Shown: in pieces, positions 17,430 to 24,947 of the stretch
How positions within the stretch are numbered: position 1 is the stretch's first letter
Layout: each line of letters starts with the position of its first letter
Assembly: GCF_002788215.1 (NCBI RefSeq)
Contig: NZ_CP024845.1
Span: forward strand, 186,001 to 250,000
Length of the DNA stretch: 64,000 bases
Source: Halohasta litchfieldiae
GTDB taxonomy: Archaea > Halobacteriota > Halobacteria > Halobacteriales > Haloferacaceae
Direction of reading: 5' to 3'
The notes under the pieces: model-generated
Databases searched by the model: none
What the model was told of the DNA's origin: nothing
The model's input: only the letters and a program-made list of their open reading frames with translations
Program-made: the position numbers and the translations under genes

Positions 17430-17882
17430 TTACCAAACGCTGTTCTTGGCATATTCGGGATATTCAGCATAAACCTCATCAATCAGCTCAGACAGTAACA
17501 TTCCGTTGTACTCCGAAGCAAGGTCCTCCGCTAATGAATGCGCTGTGGCAGCACTCTTATCTGCTAATTGGTACTGGACCCACGACTGACCTTCCTCTGT
17601 GAGCCGATAGCTGTATTTTACCTTACCGTCCGCCATATCCTCTTCTTCCATATTAATCAGCCCAGCATCCTCAAGTGAATCTAAGTCGTCGTACAGTTCC
17701 TTCGAGAATGGCCCATAGTCATAGGGGATGAAATTATAATCGGAGCTATCAAGCGATGCAGTCGAATCATCTTCTAACTCCTGCTCCATGAGGAAAACAA
17801 GCTTCTGTAGGCGTGTGCGTCCCTCAATTTGGTCTCCTTCGCAGGCATCCAAGAGTGCCATTGGGAGCATTTTTCTATGCAT
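17430..17882 (-). CDS. YwgA/Panacea (DUF4065)-like protein
   Basis: 150 aa. MLPMALLDACEGDQIEGRTRLQKLVFLMEQELEDD, FIPYDYGPFSKELYDDLDSLEDAGLI and the wHTH-like YRLTEEGQSWV follow the YwgA/Panacea pattern (R.rLQKLvFl......F..Y.yGPfS.el). Such proteins are antitoxins or regulators near defence genes. The ATG overlaps the last 8 bp of the broken TrmB gene upstream, so the two were co-translated. It may now be poorly translated because the TrmB frame stops early. Confidence 0.6.
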   Translation of the reverse strand: MHRKMLPMALLDACEGDQIEGRTRLQKLVFLMEQELEDDSTASLDSSDYNFIPYDYGPFSKELYDDLDSLEDAGLINMEEEDMADGKVKYSYRLTEEGQSWVQYQLADKSAATAHSLAEDLASEYNGMLLSELIDEVYAEYPEYAKNSVW

Positions 17883-18618
17883 TAGGTGTCACCTCATTCG
17901 CGTCCTTATATATAGATTGGAAATACTCTGTGAAAATCTTTGCCGTACCAGTATCATGGAAGAGCATTCCAGTCTCGCCTTGGTTGAGATTAATCAATAC
18001 TGCCCCTTCGTCGCACATGTAGAACGATGTTTCGACCTCATCAGCTTCTCTAAACTCGGTAGCGGGCATCTCTTCGGCAACATCCTGGAGCTCTGGTCGG
18101 CCGCTCCATCCGACAATCTGGACATCAACGCCCGATTCAGCTTTAGATTGGAGTAATTTCTTATCTTGTTTCGAGAATCAAAAAGTGCGCTCAAGAATCC
18201 AAATTCGATTTTCAGCCTGTTCAAAGAATTCGCTTGCTTTGGTTGATGTATCTGCAATTCCAGTCGTCACCCATGCTGGATGTGATTGGGATTCCAAATT
18301 CAGGTCATAGGCAGGCTCCAAACGTTCGATGGCTTCAACTGCCATTTCTTCGAACCGCCGCTGGTTTGGCTCAATGAGCTTACGTGGATTCTGAGCATCC
18401 CATTTCGTCGGCTGGATGCCCTGTTTCACGACCGCATCTTGGCTGTGTAACTTGTTCAAGATGTCATAGACACGACCTTGGGGAATCTCGGCTCGAACTA
18501 CGACATCTGACGCCTCAAGTGGCCCATATCGAACGAGAACCCGATAAGCAGCTGCTTCGTACTTTCCCCACTCCATTATTGTTTGGAGCGATTCATCAAG
18601 GTCGGAGGTGTCTGACAC
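17875..18618 (-). pseudogene. TrmB-family transcriptional regulator interrupted by in-frame TGA
   Basis: The N-terminal part (GKYEAAAYRVLVRYGPLEASDVVVRAEIPQGRVYDILNKL) is a TrmB winged helix, followed by the sensor start (WVTTGIADTSTKASEFFEQAENRIWIL). An in-frame TGA at 18178-18180 ends it after LERTF. The same frame continues without further stops (SKQDKKLLQSKAESGVDVQIVGW ... MLFHDTGTAKIFTEYFQSIY) to 17875, so one nonsense change (perhaps TGG to TGA) splits a gene of about 247 codons. Start is set at GTG 18618, because GTG 18630 lies inside a perfect palindrome. Confidence 0.75.
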
Positions 18619-18622
18619 AGTA

Positions 18623-18642
18623 ACAACCACTTGTGTGGTTGT
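18623..18642. promoter_or_regulatory. Perfect 8-bp inverted repeat, candidate TrmB operator
   Basis: ACAACCAC-ttgt-GTGGTTGT. It lies directly upstream of the TrmB start and next to a TATA-like TTTAATATA on the minus strand (about 18641-18650), in the position of an autorepressor site. It also faces the promoter of the divergent TGT-like/CD-NTase operon. Confidence 0.6.
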
Positions 18643-18703
18643 ATATTAAAACATTGTTTAGTTGTGCTAATGATACAATGATTTGTGTTGTTTAGGTTAT
18701 GTT

Positions 18704-18711
18704 ATAAACCC
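18704..18711 (+). promoter_or_regulatory. Candidate TATA box for TGT-like/CD-NTase/SLATT operon
   Basis: TTATAAAC about 65 bp before the ATG at 18775, in otherwise mixed sequence. This would give a leader of about 40 nt. Imperfect half-sites (ACAATG, TTGTGTTGT) lie just upstream and may bind the divergent regulator. Confidence 0.35.
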
Positions 18712-18774
18712 TACCCGTTCGTCTACGTAACTGTCCCCGATAATGCAGGAAAATAAGATGAGAGGTGTTGGTAG

Positions 18775-19557
18775 ATGATGAGCAGCTATCTGTCAGGTCC
18801 TATCCCCCGGATAGAAGCAAAAGATGAGCATCTCAACCTCGTCTCAAAGGCGCAGACAGTTGAGGCTGTGATGCTTGATTATCCTCACGCCCGTCGTTTG
18901 GACCAGAATGGTATTGACCTCGAAAACATTGATGCCAAACTCATTCTTGCATCTACGATTCCGGACGAAACACTGGAGGAATGGTTCCCCGACCGTGAAC
19001 TAGCATTTGCCAAACGAGTCGGTGCTGATGCTATTGTCCCCTGCGACCGACCAGTGTACAATCGTGACGCGCGTGCTCAGCGGATTGAAACCATCCAGAC
19101 GTATGTAGCGGACCTCCGGGATATCGTCCCTCACTTCCGGGATGCTGGTATCGAAGTAGTTCCTTTAGTGAAAGGTGAGACCGAGTACGAACGTCGATTG
19201 TGTTATGATGCGTTCGATGAGCTCGGCTGTACAAGAGTAGCCTACTACTGTGTCCAGTATTTCAGCTACGGGTTTCGGTATAATGAACTGCTTGAGCGTG
19301 TCCAACAAATTTCATTCGAATACGAACCAGAGAACATGATATTAATTGGCCTTCAATCGGAGAACCTAGTATCGGACTTCCCACCATGTGTGACCGGAGC
19401 AGCTGGTCAACGGTGGCTACGTAACTGCAACCCTCGTGATGTGTCGGTTGTCGAGGCCGCACATCAATACGACGAATGGAGCCGACAGGTTACCGCTGCT
19501 CTGAGTACGGGGCAGTCACAGCTTCATACGTTTACGAGTTCGAAGGGGTGGGCCTGA
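18775..19557 (+). CDS. TGT/DpdA-like TIM-barrel protein coupled to CD-NTase
   Basis: 260 aa. An alternating strand-helix pattern of a TIM barrel: VEAVMLDYPHARRL, AKLILASTIPDE, FAKRVGADAIVPCDRPVYN, IEVVPLVKGETEYERRLCYDAFDELGCTRVAYYCVQYFS, ENMILIGLQSENL, then PPCVTGAAGQRWL. This order resembles tRNA-guanine transglycosylases and the DNA-modifying DpdA group (late strand with a V.P...G motif, a C..a...lG helix, a final S-W element). The classical zinc site is not evident. The TGA overlaps the next ATG (TGATG), so it is translationally coupled to the CD-NTase. Family assignment is moderate; a base-exchange or base-binding role is inference. Confidence 0.5.
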   Translation: MMSSYLSGPIPRIEAKDEHLNLVSKAQTVEAVMLDYPHARRLDQNGIDLENIDAKLILASTIPDETLEEWFPDRELAFAKRVGADAIVPCDRPVYNRDARAQRIETIQTYVADLRDIVPHFRDAGIEVVPLVKGETEYERRLCYDAFDELGCTRVAYYCVQYFSYGFRYNELLERVQQISFEYEPENMILIGLQSENLVSDFPPCVTGAAGQRWLRNCNPRDVSVVEAAHQYDEWSRQVTAALSTGQSQLHTFTSSKGWA

Positions 19558-20495
19558 TGGGGTCTGGTATTGCACCGCCGAGTCACCCTGGAAATCAAGA
19601 TGAGCATGGGCCAGGCCACGATGAATCCGGTCAGACTTCGTTAGATGATTATGCCGATGAGACTGGTCCTACGAATCGGCAGGGTAAGACAATCAACGAA
19701 CGTCGTGAGCGGCTGGAACAGATTCTAGAAGAGGAGATGGTGATTGTTGAAAGTCATCAGTTCGGGTCCTTTACGCGCGGAACAATGGTTGGACCTCTTT
19801 CGGAAGATTCCGATACAGATGTGATGTTCGTGCTGAGCCGTGAGAAGCACGGCCAATGGGAACGTGGAGAAAATGGGTCAAGTAACTGTCTTCGGGCAGT
19901 AAAGCGAGTACTTGAAAAGCGGTATCCTAATTCGAATGTTAGCATCGACCGAAACGTCGTAAGCGTCCAATTCAGTGATTTCACAGTGGACGTTGCACCA
20001 GCGTTTAAAGATGACACAGGTGGATACAAAATCCCAGACACGTATAGTGACGGACAGTCTTGGGTACGGACAAATCCACGAGGATACAAGCAACGGTTCG
20101 AAGCCATCGATAACGCTCGTGGAGGCAAGCTTCAGAAGGTCGCCCGCGTTGCAAAGAAACTCCGTGAGAATCGGAATATACCGGTCAGTTCGTATCACAT
20201 GGAGGTGATGGCGTATGATTACGTCCATAATCATCCCAATAAGGATGCCACGACAGAGGAGTTGACCGAGGGATTCGTCGAGGAACTACCTCGTCGAGTT
20301 TCGCGGGGTACTCGGGACCCTGTCAATGGGGACCGATTGGACTCGAATATGGACCAGGCGAATCGGAAAGAAGCTATCAGGAAGGCAAAGGCTGCCCGGA
20401 AGAAGATGCGTGAGGCGAGAACACGTCGTCGAGACGGAGACAGCAGAGAGGCAAATGAAAAATATGGTGATGCTCTTGGGGAGGATATCGATTGA
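19557..20495 (+). CDS. CD-NTase (CBASS cyclic-oligonucleotide synthase)
   Basis: 312 aa from ATG 19557, which overlaps the upstream TGA. After a disordered N-terminus (residues 1-40) come the nucleotidyltransferase hallmarks: FGSFTRGT (Gly70-Ser71), EDSDTDVM (Asp86, Asp88) and FTVDVAPAF (Asp145), the full catalytic triad. The C-terminal helical part with HMEVMAYDYV and a basic tail fits the CD-NTase/OAS-like fold. Such enzymes make cyclic di- or trinucleotides or oligoadenylates after phage infection and activate a toxic effector, here the SLATT protein downstream (ATG overlaps this TGA). No Cap2/Cap3 genes are present, so it would be a minimal type I-like CBASS with an extra upstream gene. 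Confidence 0.8.
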   Translation: MGSGIAPPSHPGNQDEHGPGHDESGQTSLDDYADETGPTNRQGKTINERRERLEQILEEEMVIVESHQFGSFTRGTMVGPLSEDSDTDVMFVLSREKHGQWERGENGSSNCLRAVKRVLEKRYPNSNVSIDRNVVSVQFSDFTVDVAPAFKDDTGGYKIPDTYSDGQSWVRTNPRGYKQRFEAIDNARGGKLQKVARVAKKLRENRNIPVSSYHMEVMAYDYVHNHPNKDATTEELTEGFVEELPRRVSRGTRDPVNGDRLDSNMDQANRKEAIRKAKAARKKMREARTRRRDGDSREANEKYGDALGEDID

Positions 20496-20555
20496 TGGAC
20501 GGAATCCGGAGCAAACTGCGCTATAGGGCCGAGAACAAGGCTGAGTCAGTTTGCT

Positions 20556-20564
20556 ATACGTACA
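20556..20564. repeat. 9-bp target-site duplication, left copy
   Basis: ATACGTACA, repeated exactly at 21634-21642 after the right terminal repeat. It shows that the IS moved into the SLATT gene by transposition. Confidence 0.9.
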
Positions 20565-21633
20565 GAGGGTGTCATAGAAAGCGTCACACACGAAGACGCA
20601 GGATGTTGGAACTGTGTCTACGAGCGCCAGCATCCTGCAAGAGGAGACTTCTATCGACGAGTTCTTCAATGTAATGGCGACCGAGACGCTCGCGTTGTTC
20701 GAGCATCTTGAGTTCGACTTTCTCGAAGAATTCGATGTGTTCGCCCCCGCTCGCCGGGGGCGAACACGAGATCATCACCCACCAGCACTCTTCCGAGCGT
20801 TCCTGCACTGCTACTACAAGAACGTCTACGGCATCCGTCCAGTCACGCGAGAACTCCAGAACACGGTCGTCTGGCTCAGCTGTGGCTTCGATCGACCGCC
20901 GTCGAGAGACGCGGTCGATCGCTTCCTCACCGACCTCGAACACGTCGTCGACGAGGTCTTCGACCGCCTCGTCGAGCAGGCCGCCTGCCGCGGCCTGCTC
21001 GACTTGACCTACTCCATCGATTCCACCGACGTGAGGACGATGCCCGCCGACCAAGACGCGTCGAAAGGCTACGATCCAACCGCCGAAGAGTACTACCACG
21101 GCTACGGCTGTACGATCGTCTCGACCGGGCAAAAGATCCCGATTGCCGCGGAGTTCACCGAGAGCAAGCAAGCGCCAGAGGAGACGGCGATGCGCGTCAC
21201 GTGTGACGCGCTCGCCGTCGAGAAACCGATCTGGATGCTTGGAGACAGCGCCTACGACACGCTCGGCTGGCACGACCACCTGCTGGCCGCAGGGGTCGTG
21301 CCAGTCGCTCCGTACAACGCACGAAACACCGACGATCCGAAAGACATCGAGTACAGGGTCGAAGCCCGCATCGACGAACACAGCGAGGACGTTCAGCTGA
21401 AGCAATCGACGCTAGACGAGACGTACAACCGCCGGAGTGGAGTCGAACGAACCAACGACGCCGTCAAGGACTGCGGCCTCGGGCACGTTCGCGCCCGAGG
21501 CCGCGTCCACGCACGAGCACAAGTGTTCCTCGCGCTGTGCCTTCGTCTCGTTATTGCGATCACCAACGACGAACGCGGAGACAATCCAGGAAGCACCGTC
21601 ATCACGCTATGAGAACTATTCTATGACACCCTC
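20565..21633 (+). mobile_element. Insertion sequence, 1,069 bp, perfect 15-bp terminal inverted repeats
   Basis: Ends are GAGGGTGTCATAGAA (20565-20579) and its exact reverse complement (21619-21633), flanked by 9-bp direct repeats ATACGTACA. It carries a single transposase gene. Its GC-rich composition matches the core chromosome rather than the island, so it probably came from a resident haloarchaeal IS. Size and repeat length recall the ISH11-type elements of the IS5 superfamily, but I cannot confirm the name. Confidence 0.95.
20614..21612 (+). CDS. DDE transposase (IS5/IS4 superfamily)
   Basis: 332 aa, intact. The DDE triad is visible as YSIDSTDV, GDSAYDTLGW and SGVERTNDAVK. The N-terminal part (LFRAFLHCYYKNVYGIRPVTRELQNT..LSCGFDRPPSRDAVDRFLTDL) is the usual helical DNA-binding region. 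It occupies almost all of the IS. The terminal repeat and duplication are intact, so the element may still be active. Confidence 0.85.
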   Translation: MSTSASILQEETSIDEFFNVMATETLALFEHLEFDFLEEFDVFAPARRGRTRDHHPPALFRAFLHCYYKNVYGIRPVTRELQNTVVWLSCGFDRPPSRDAVDRFLTDLEHVVDEVFDRLVEQAACRGLLDLTYSIDSTDVRTMPADQDASKGYDPTAEEYYHGYGCTIVSTGQKIPIAAEFTESKQAPEETAMRVTCDALAVEKPIWMLGDSAYDTLGWHDHLLAAGVVPVAPYNARNTDDPKDIEYRVEARIDEHSEDVQLKQSTLDETYNRRSGVERTNDAVKDCGLGHVRARGRVHARAQVFLALCLRLVIAITNDERGDNPGSTVITL

Positions 21634-21642
21634 ATACGTACA
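21634..21642. repeat. 9-bp target-site duplication, right copy
   Basis: ATACGTACA. The second copy of the duplication, immediately followed by AGCAACAC of the SLATT gene. Confidence 0.9.
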
Positions 21643-22166
21643 AGCAACACTTTGCAGCAGCTAACTTCTACCGTGCTCTATCACGGGCTCTGGATGGTCT
21701 AATATTCGCTGCCGCAGCTCTCATTCTTGCCACCAATTTTTGGGGTGTTATGCCGAATCGCTATATCGCAATACCTGCATTGCTCATTGCAGCTATCACC
21801 GGATATCGGAGAGGTACGAATTTGCAAGACAGAGCAGAGGAGTTTCGACGGTCGGCGCGTCGGTATCACGCGTTGTTTGATGAATACCGTGACTTTCTCT
21901 CTATTACCGTTGCATCAAACGAAGTGAGTACAGAGGAAGTAAGGGCAGAATTTAATCGGCTCAGCAATGACCGCCGAGAACTCAACCAGACCACACCCGA
22001 TGCAAGTGGAATTTGGTATCGATACATCAAGTGGAAAGGTGAGGACCGCATTCGAGAGGAAATCACAACGACCCCAGAGACCCGCGAAGCATTGTCCAAC
22101 AAGCCCAAATAATTCCTCAAAAGGGAACATAGAACCCCGAAAAATCTCTCTTAGTCACTATTAAAA

Positions 22167-22673
22167 TCACTTACTCTCGAATTGGAGTTCTACTTCAAAT
22201 ACACCAATATTTTTATATTCTTCTCTCAATTTTAAATACCCATTCTCAATTTGGAGTATCTCACAGCCGTCTTCACCACGTGTGAACCTCTCCACGAGTT
22301 CATGTTCTATCAAATCCTCAATCTCTTCTCCAACGGAATTAAATTGGGATTTGATGTGCTCTGGTAGACCCGTTACATGCATTACCTTGACTTCCGACCC
22401 TGCCTGGTATATTTTCCAACTTGGTTTAGAGCCATCTCGATTCTGACAGTCGTCGCGTCGATATCCAAATGCATAGTTCTCTCCATCAGATAATATCCCA
22501 GACAAGGTATTCCCAAATCTGTCATTCTTGCGTGAGATGACTTTATAATCTGCACTGTCTGAATCTGAATGATAATATGGTAAGCAATCTTTTGGTGCTA
22601 TATAGTCAACTTCTGTGAGTAGTTTTGATTCTTGCTCGTTCTGGTCAATTTCACTGTTATTTTTACCCACCAT
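22167..22673 (-). CDS. Hypothetical protein, 168 aa
   Basis: An intact ORF on the opposite strand, convergent with the SLATT remnant. Acidic and probably soluble: a polar N-terminus, then YKVISRKNDRFGNTLSGILSDGENYAFGYRRDDC, WKIYQAGSEVKVMHVTGLPEH and a C-terminal ILQIENGYLKLREEYKNIGVFEVELQF strand-helix end. No family recognised. AT-rich codon use. It ends a few tens of bases after the SLATT stop. Confidence 0.55.
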   Translation of the reverse strand: MVGKNNSEIDQNEQESKLLTEVDYIAPKDCLPYYHSDSDSADYKVISRKNDRFGNTLSGILSDGENYAFGYRRDDCQNRDGSKPSWKIYQAGSEVKVMHVTGLPEHIKSQFNSVGEEIEDLIEHELVERFTRGEDGCEILQIENGYLKLREEYKNIGVFEVELQFESK

Positions 22674-22853
22674 TTCTCAACTAGACATGTATTTCACTTC
22701 TATTCATTTTTATTTCTATAAATAAGATTAAATTCCTTACTTATTCAAATTATATTGTTTTTCAAAGCTAGATTCCACGAAAACGAGCGTTCTCTACCAT
22801 CTAAAATATAGTTCCAGTTTCTTACAAGGGGTGATTTATTCTCTACATGGTTG

Positions 22854-22894
22854 ACCGTGTTAACCGTGTGTAGACCGTGTAACTCTGACCGTGT
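22854..22894. repeat. Four direct copies of ACCGTGT (iteron-like)
   Basis: Copies start at 22854, 22863, 22874 and 22888. They lie in an AT-rich 410-bp gap between divergent genes. A palindrome follows six bases downstream. The arrangement is like an operator cluster or a small set of replication iterons for the coiled-coil protein at 23085. Confidence 0.75.
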
Positions 22895-22899
22895 AGTAC

Positions 22900-22914
22900 A
22901 CCATATCACATGGT
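22900..22914. promoter_or_regulatory. Short palindrome ACCAT-atcac-ATGGT
   Basis: A 5-bp perfect inverted repeat with a 5-nt spacer, directly right of the ACCGTGT cluster. Could be part of the same binding region. Short enough to be chance. Confidence 0.35.
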
Positions 22915-23084
22915 ATGCTGAGCTGAACGACAACCATTGAATGGCTATCTGTCGTTAGATAGTATGATTTCAATCAACAAGCTGGCTCTCAACAGAGTTA
23001 GAATCTCAAATAAATGAATAAATCTAAGAATTTTCTATAAAATCGGCAAAGGTTTTAATAACCATTTGTCCTTACTAATTTTAG

Positions 23085-23669
23085 ATGACTAATTCAAAAG
23101 CTGATATTGAGGCACTATCTGACCTCATTGAGAAACAGCAAACCCAAATTGAAGAGCAACAGAAACAAATTGAGTCGCAAGCCGAACGTCTCAAAGAATT
23201 AGAAGATAACTGTACACTCAGAGAATCACGAATTAATAGTATCACACGTAGTTTGGATTCTATTGAAGATGATATTGATTCTTTAGCAGTAGGTGCAGGA
23301 AACGTTACTTTGTCTCCAATTGAAAATGCAATTGTGAAATATAATGACCCTGAAAAATCTGATTTCATCAAACATCAAAGAGATATAAGAGCAGCACGGA
23401 TTATTCTGAATTTCTCTAAGTGGTCTTCGAAAACACCAGGTGGCAGCAAATTAAATGTTAAAAATAACAACTTGAAAACACTATACGAATCAAAATACGG
23501 AGAGCATCTAGCAAGTACACAAATTGGACGTGCATTCAGGGCTGCAGTGGACCTTAGTAACGGGAAATTTGAACACAGACGGAAGAATGGACACGGACTT
23601 TACCTTCCCTCTAACAAAAAAATCGTTACAACAGAACAAGAACTTAGGAAGGAAGCGAAGTCAACTTAA
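23085..23669 (+). CDS. Coiled-coil protein with C-terminal DNA-binding-like domain
   Basis: 194 aa. Residues about 5-65 are a heptad-rich coiled coil (LIEKQQTQIEEQQKQIESQAERLKELED). The C-terminal part (RAARIILNFSKWSSKTPGGSKLNV.., LYESKYGEHLASTQIGRAFRAAVDLSNGKFEHRRKNGHGLYLP) looks like a basic helical DNA-binding module. Similar coiled-coil proteins are common on haloarchaeal plasmids and viruses. Iterated ACCGTGT sites lie 190 bp upstream, so it could be an element-encoded DNA-binding or replication-linked protein (inference). Confidence 0.55.
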   Translation: MTNSKADIEALSDLIEKQQTQIEEQQKQIESQAERLKELEDNCTLRESRINSITRSLDSIEDDIDSLAVGAGNVTLSPIENAIVKYNDPEKSDFIKHQRDIRAARIILNFSKWSSKTPGGSKLNVKNNNLKTLYESKYGEHLASTQIGRAFRAAVDLSNGKFEHRRKNGHGLYLPSNKKIVTTEQELRKEAKST

Positions 23670-24178
23670 GAAAATTAGATTCTAGGATTATTCTATATAG
23701 TGTCTGACGATTGGTGTCAGGTATGAATGTCACCTAAGGCTATTCTAAAGAGTTAAAATCGTTAAAACAAGAGATTTTACGGGTTTTGATAAGAGTCACA
23801 AAATATTTCACGACGAACCATATTCGAAACCGAATCCTCAAACCAATTTATCTTCAATAAATACGAATTTTATTTAGTTAATTTAGGGTAATACTTATAA
23901 CAGTAGGGAACGAAAAGAAACTATAGGGTGTAACTTAGAAACAAGCTATAATACTCCCGTTTGGAGTCTATAGCGCAGTTGGCCCCCCGTGACATCCTTA
24001 CCTAACATCAATTGTCAGGTCGATGTGCCAAATTTTGTGTGAGATAAAAACTGGTTACGGACTTGAGCCCGATATGGAACATTCTCCTCAAAGACATTCG
24101 GGAGAAATAATTGACAAGTCAACATATTTCTGGTCGTGGCAGTAGTTCCATGAGTTAGCCACTGACGAATAGCCCACT
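23670..24178. other. 509-bp gene-free AT-rich gap
   Basis: No ORF of note on either strand. A stretch near 23968-23985 (TATAGCGCAGTTGGC) resembles the D-arm start of a tRNA, but no acceptor, anticodon or T arm can be folded around it. It could be a scar of an old attachment site or an untranslated leader. Confidence 0.4.
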
Positions 24179-24760
24179 TTACCGTAGATGTTCAAGTATC
24201 TGTAGGATACGGAATCCGAGCTCACCGTAGTCCTTCTCGGTTTGCCCTGCCTTTTCGCGCAATGCTTTCATACATTCAGTGTACTCCTCGTTGATTACGA
24301 GTTCGAGTTCGGTACCGGTTTGCTCGTCGAACTCATTAGTCATGTCGTAGAGGCCCGTTAGCAGGTACTTTTCGTCACGGTTCCCGCGTACGACGGGCGA
24401 CCAGAATTGGAAAATGAAGGAATAATCATCCGAGTCAAAGAGTTCGGTGACATACTCTTTGTCCGACTTGAATTTCTGCCACAGGCGTTCGAGAGTATGC
24501 TGGTAGTCTTCGTTCCCGTATTCCGCCCATCGGTCAGTGTTAGGTGTCCCCGAATAGTGAAGACCGTCAATGTGGGTTACAACCTCACAGGTATAGACGA
24601 CCTGTTCGCCATGTTCGGTATTTTTCACGCCTATCACGTCGATTTCGAGCTGGTCACCTTGCTTTTGCGACCGCTGGTTGTACATTACCAACTCGCATCC
24701 TTCTACGAGTCGAAGGTACGAACCGACGAGAAGTTCACCTGATTCAGGCTGTTCGGTCAT
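24179..24760 (-). CDS. PD-(D/E)XK nuclease-like protein, 193 aa
   Basis: GSYLRLVEGCELVMYNQRSQKQGDQLEIDVIGVKNTEHGEQVVYTCEVVTHIDG (residues 12-66) has the E...EIDVIG...v(y)tCEV order of PD-(D/E)XK nucleases: an early Glu, E-x-D, then E-V-x-T/H in place of E-x-K. The lysine of ExK is not visible, so catalysis is uncertain. The rest is alpha-helical (HTLERLWQKFKSDKEYV..). No partner gene is adjacent on the same strand. Likely a defence-related nuclease or a nuclease-fold protein. Confidence 0.5.
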   Translation of the reverse strand: MTEQPESGELLVGSYLRLVEGCELVMYNQRSQKQGDQLEIDVIGVKNTEHGEQVVYTCEVVTHIDGLHYSGTPNTDRWAEYGNEDYQHTLERLWQKFKSDKEYVTELFDSDDYSFIFQFWSPVVRGNRDEKYLLTGLYDMTNEFDEQTGTELELVINEEYTECMKALREKAGQTEKDYGELGFRILQILEHLR

Positions 24761-24947
24761 ACTGGAACGATTCTATCATGATACAAAACAGTTGGTCTAC
24801 TCTACTGTTGTAAGTTTTTATTGAATCTCTGTTAATATGCGCGTAGAAGACATCTCTGGGATAAAGAATAACTTAGTATGTTCATCTAGAAATCAAATCG
24901 GTATGTTTACATATGCTTAGACTTATAATTAATCAAGGTGATTAAAC

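Larger units (their letters stand above)
20495..22112 (+). pseudogene. SLATT-domain membrane effector interrupted by IS
   Basis: The first part, 20495-20564 (MDGIRSKLRYRAENKAESVCY..), and the second, 21643-22112 (KQHFAAANFYRALSRALDGLIFAAAALIL... IAIPALLIAAITGYRRGTNL..), join in frame when the IS and one 9-bp duplication are removed, giving about 179 aa. Two hydrophobic segments are followed by a long cytoplasmic helix with RRSARRYHALFDEYRDF: the SLATT effector layout (SMODS and SLOG-associating two-TM). SLATT proteins are thought to form pores or damage the membrane once a cyclic nucleotide is made. An ATG at 21750 could start a fragment with only the second TM, which is probably nonfunctional. 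Confidence 0.75.

Noticed and set aside
18178-18180. In-frame TGA in TrmB considered as selenocysteine
   Set aside because: No sign of a selenocysteine element was seen, the TGA is not at a Cys-like catalytic site, and haloarchaea are not known to use it. A nonsense change is simpler.
20584-21405. 273-aa minus-strand ORF inside the IS
   Set aside because: It is the antisense of the transposase, whose DDE residues and family pattern are clear on the plus strand.
23968-23985. tRNA-like TATAGCGCAGTTGGC segment
   Set aside because: Only a D-arm-like start is visible. No acceptor pairing, anticodon arm or T arm can be folded around it.
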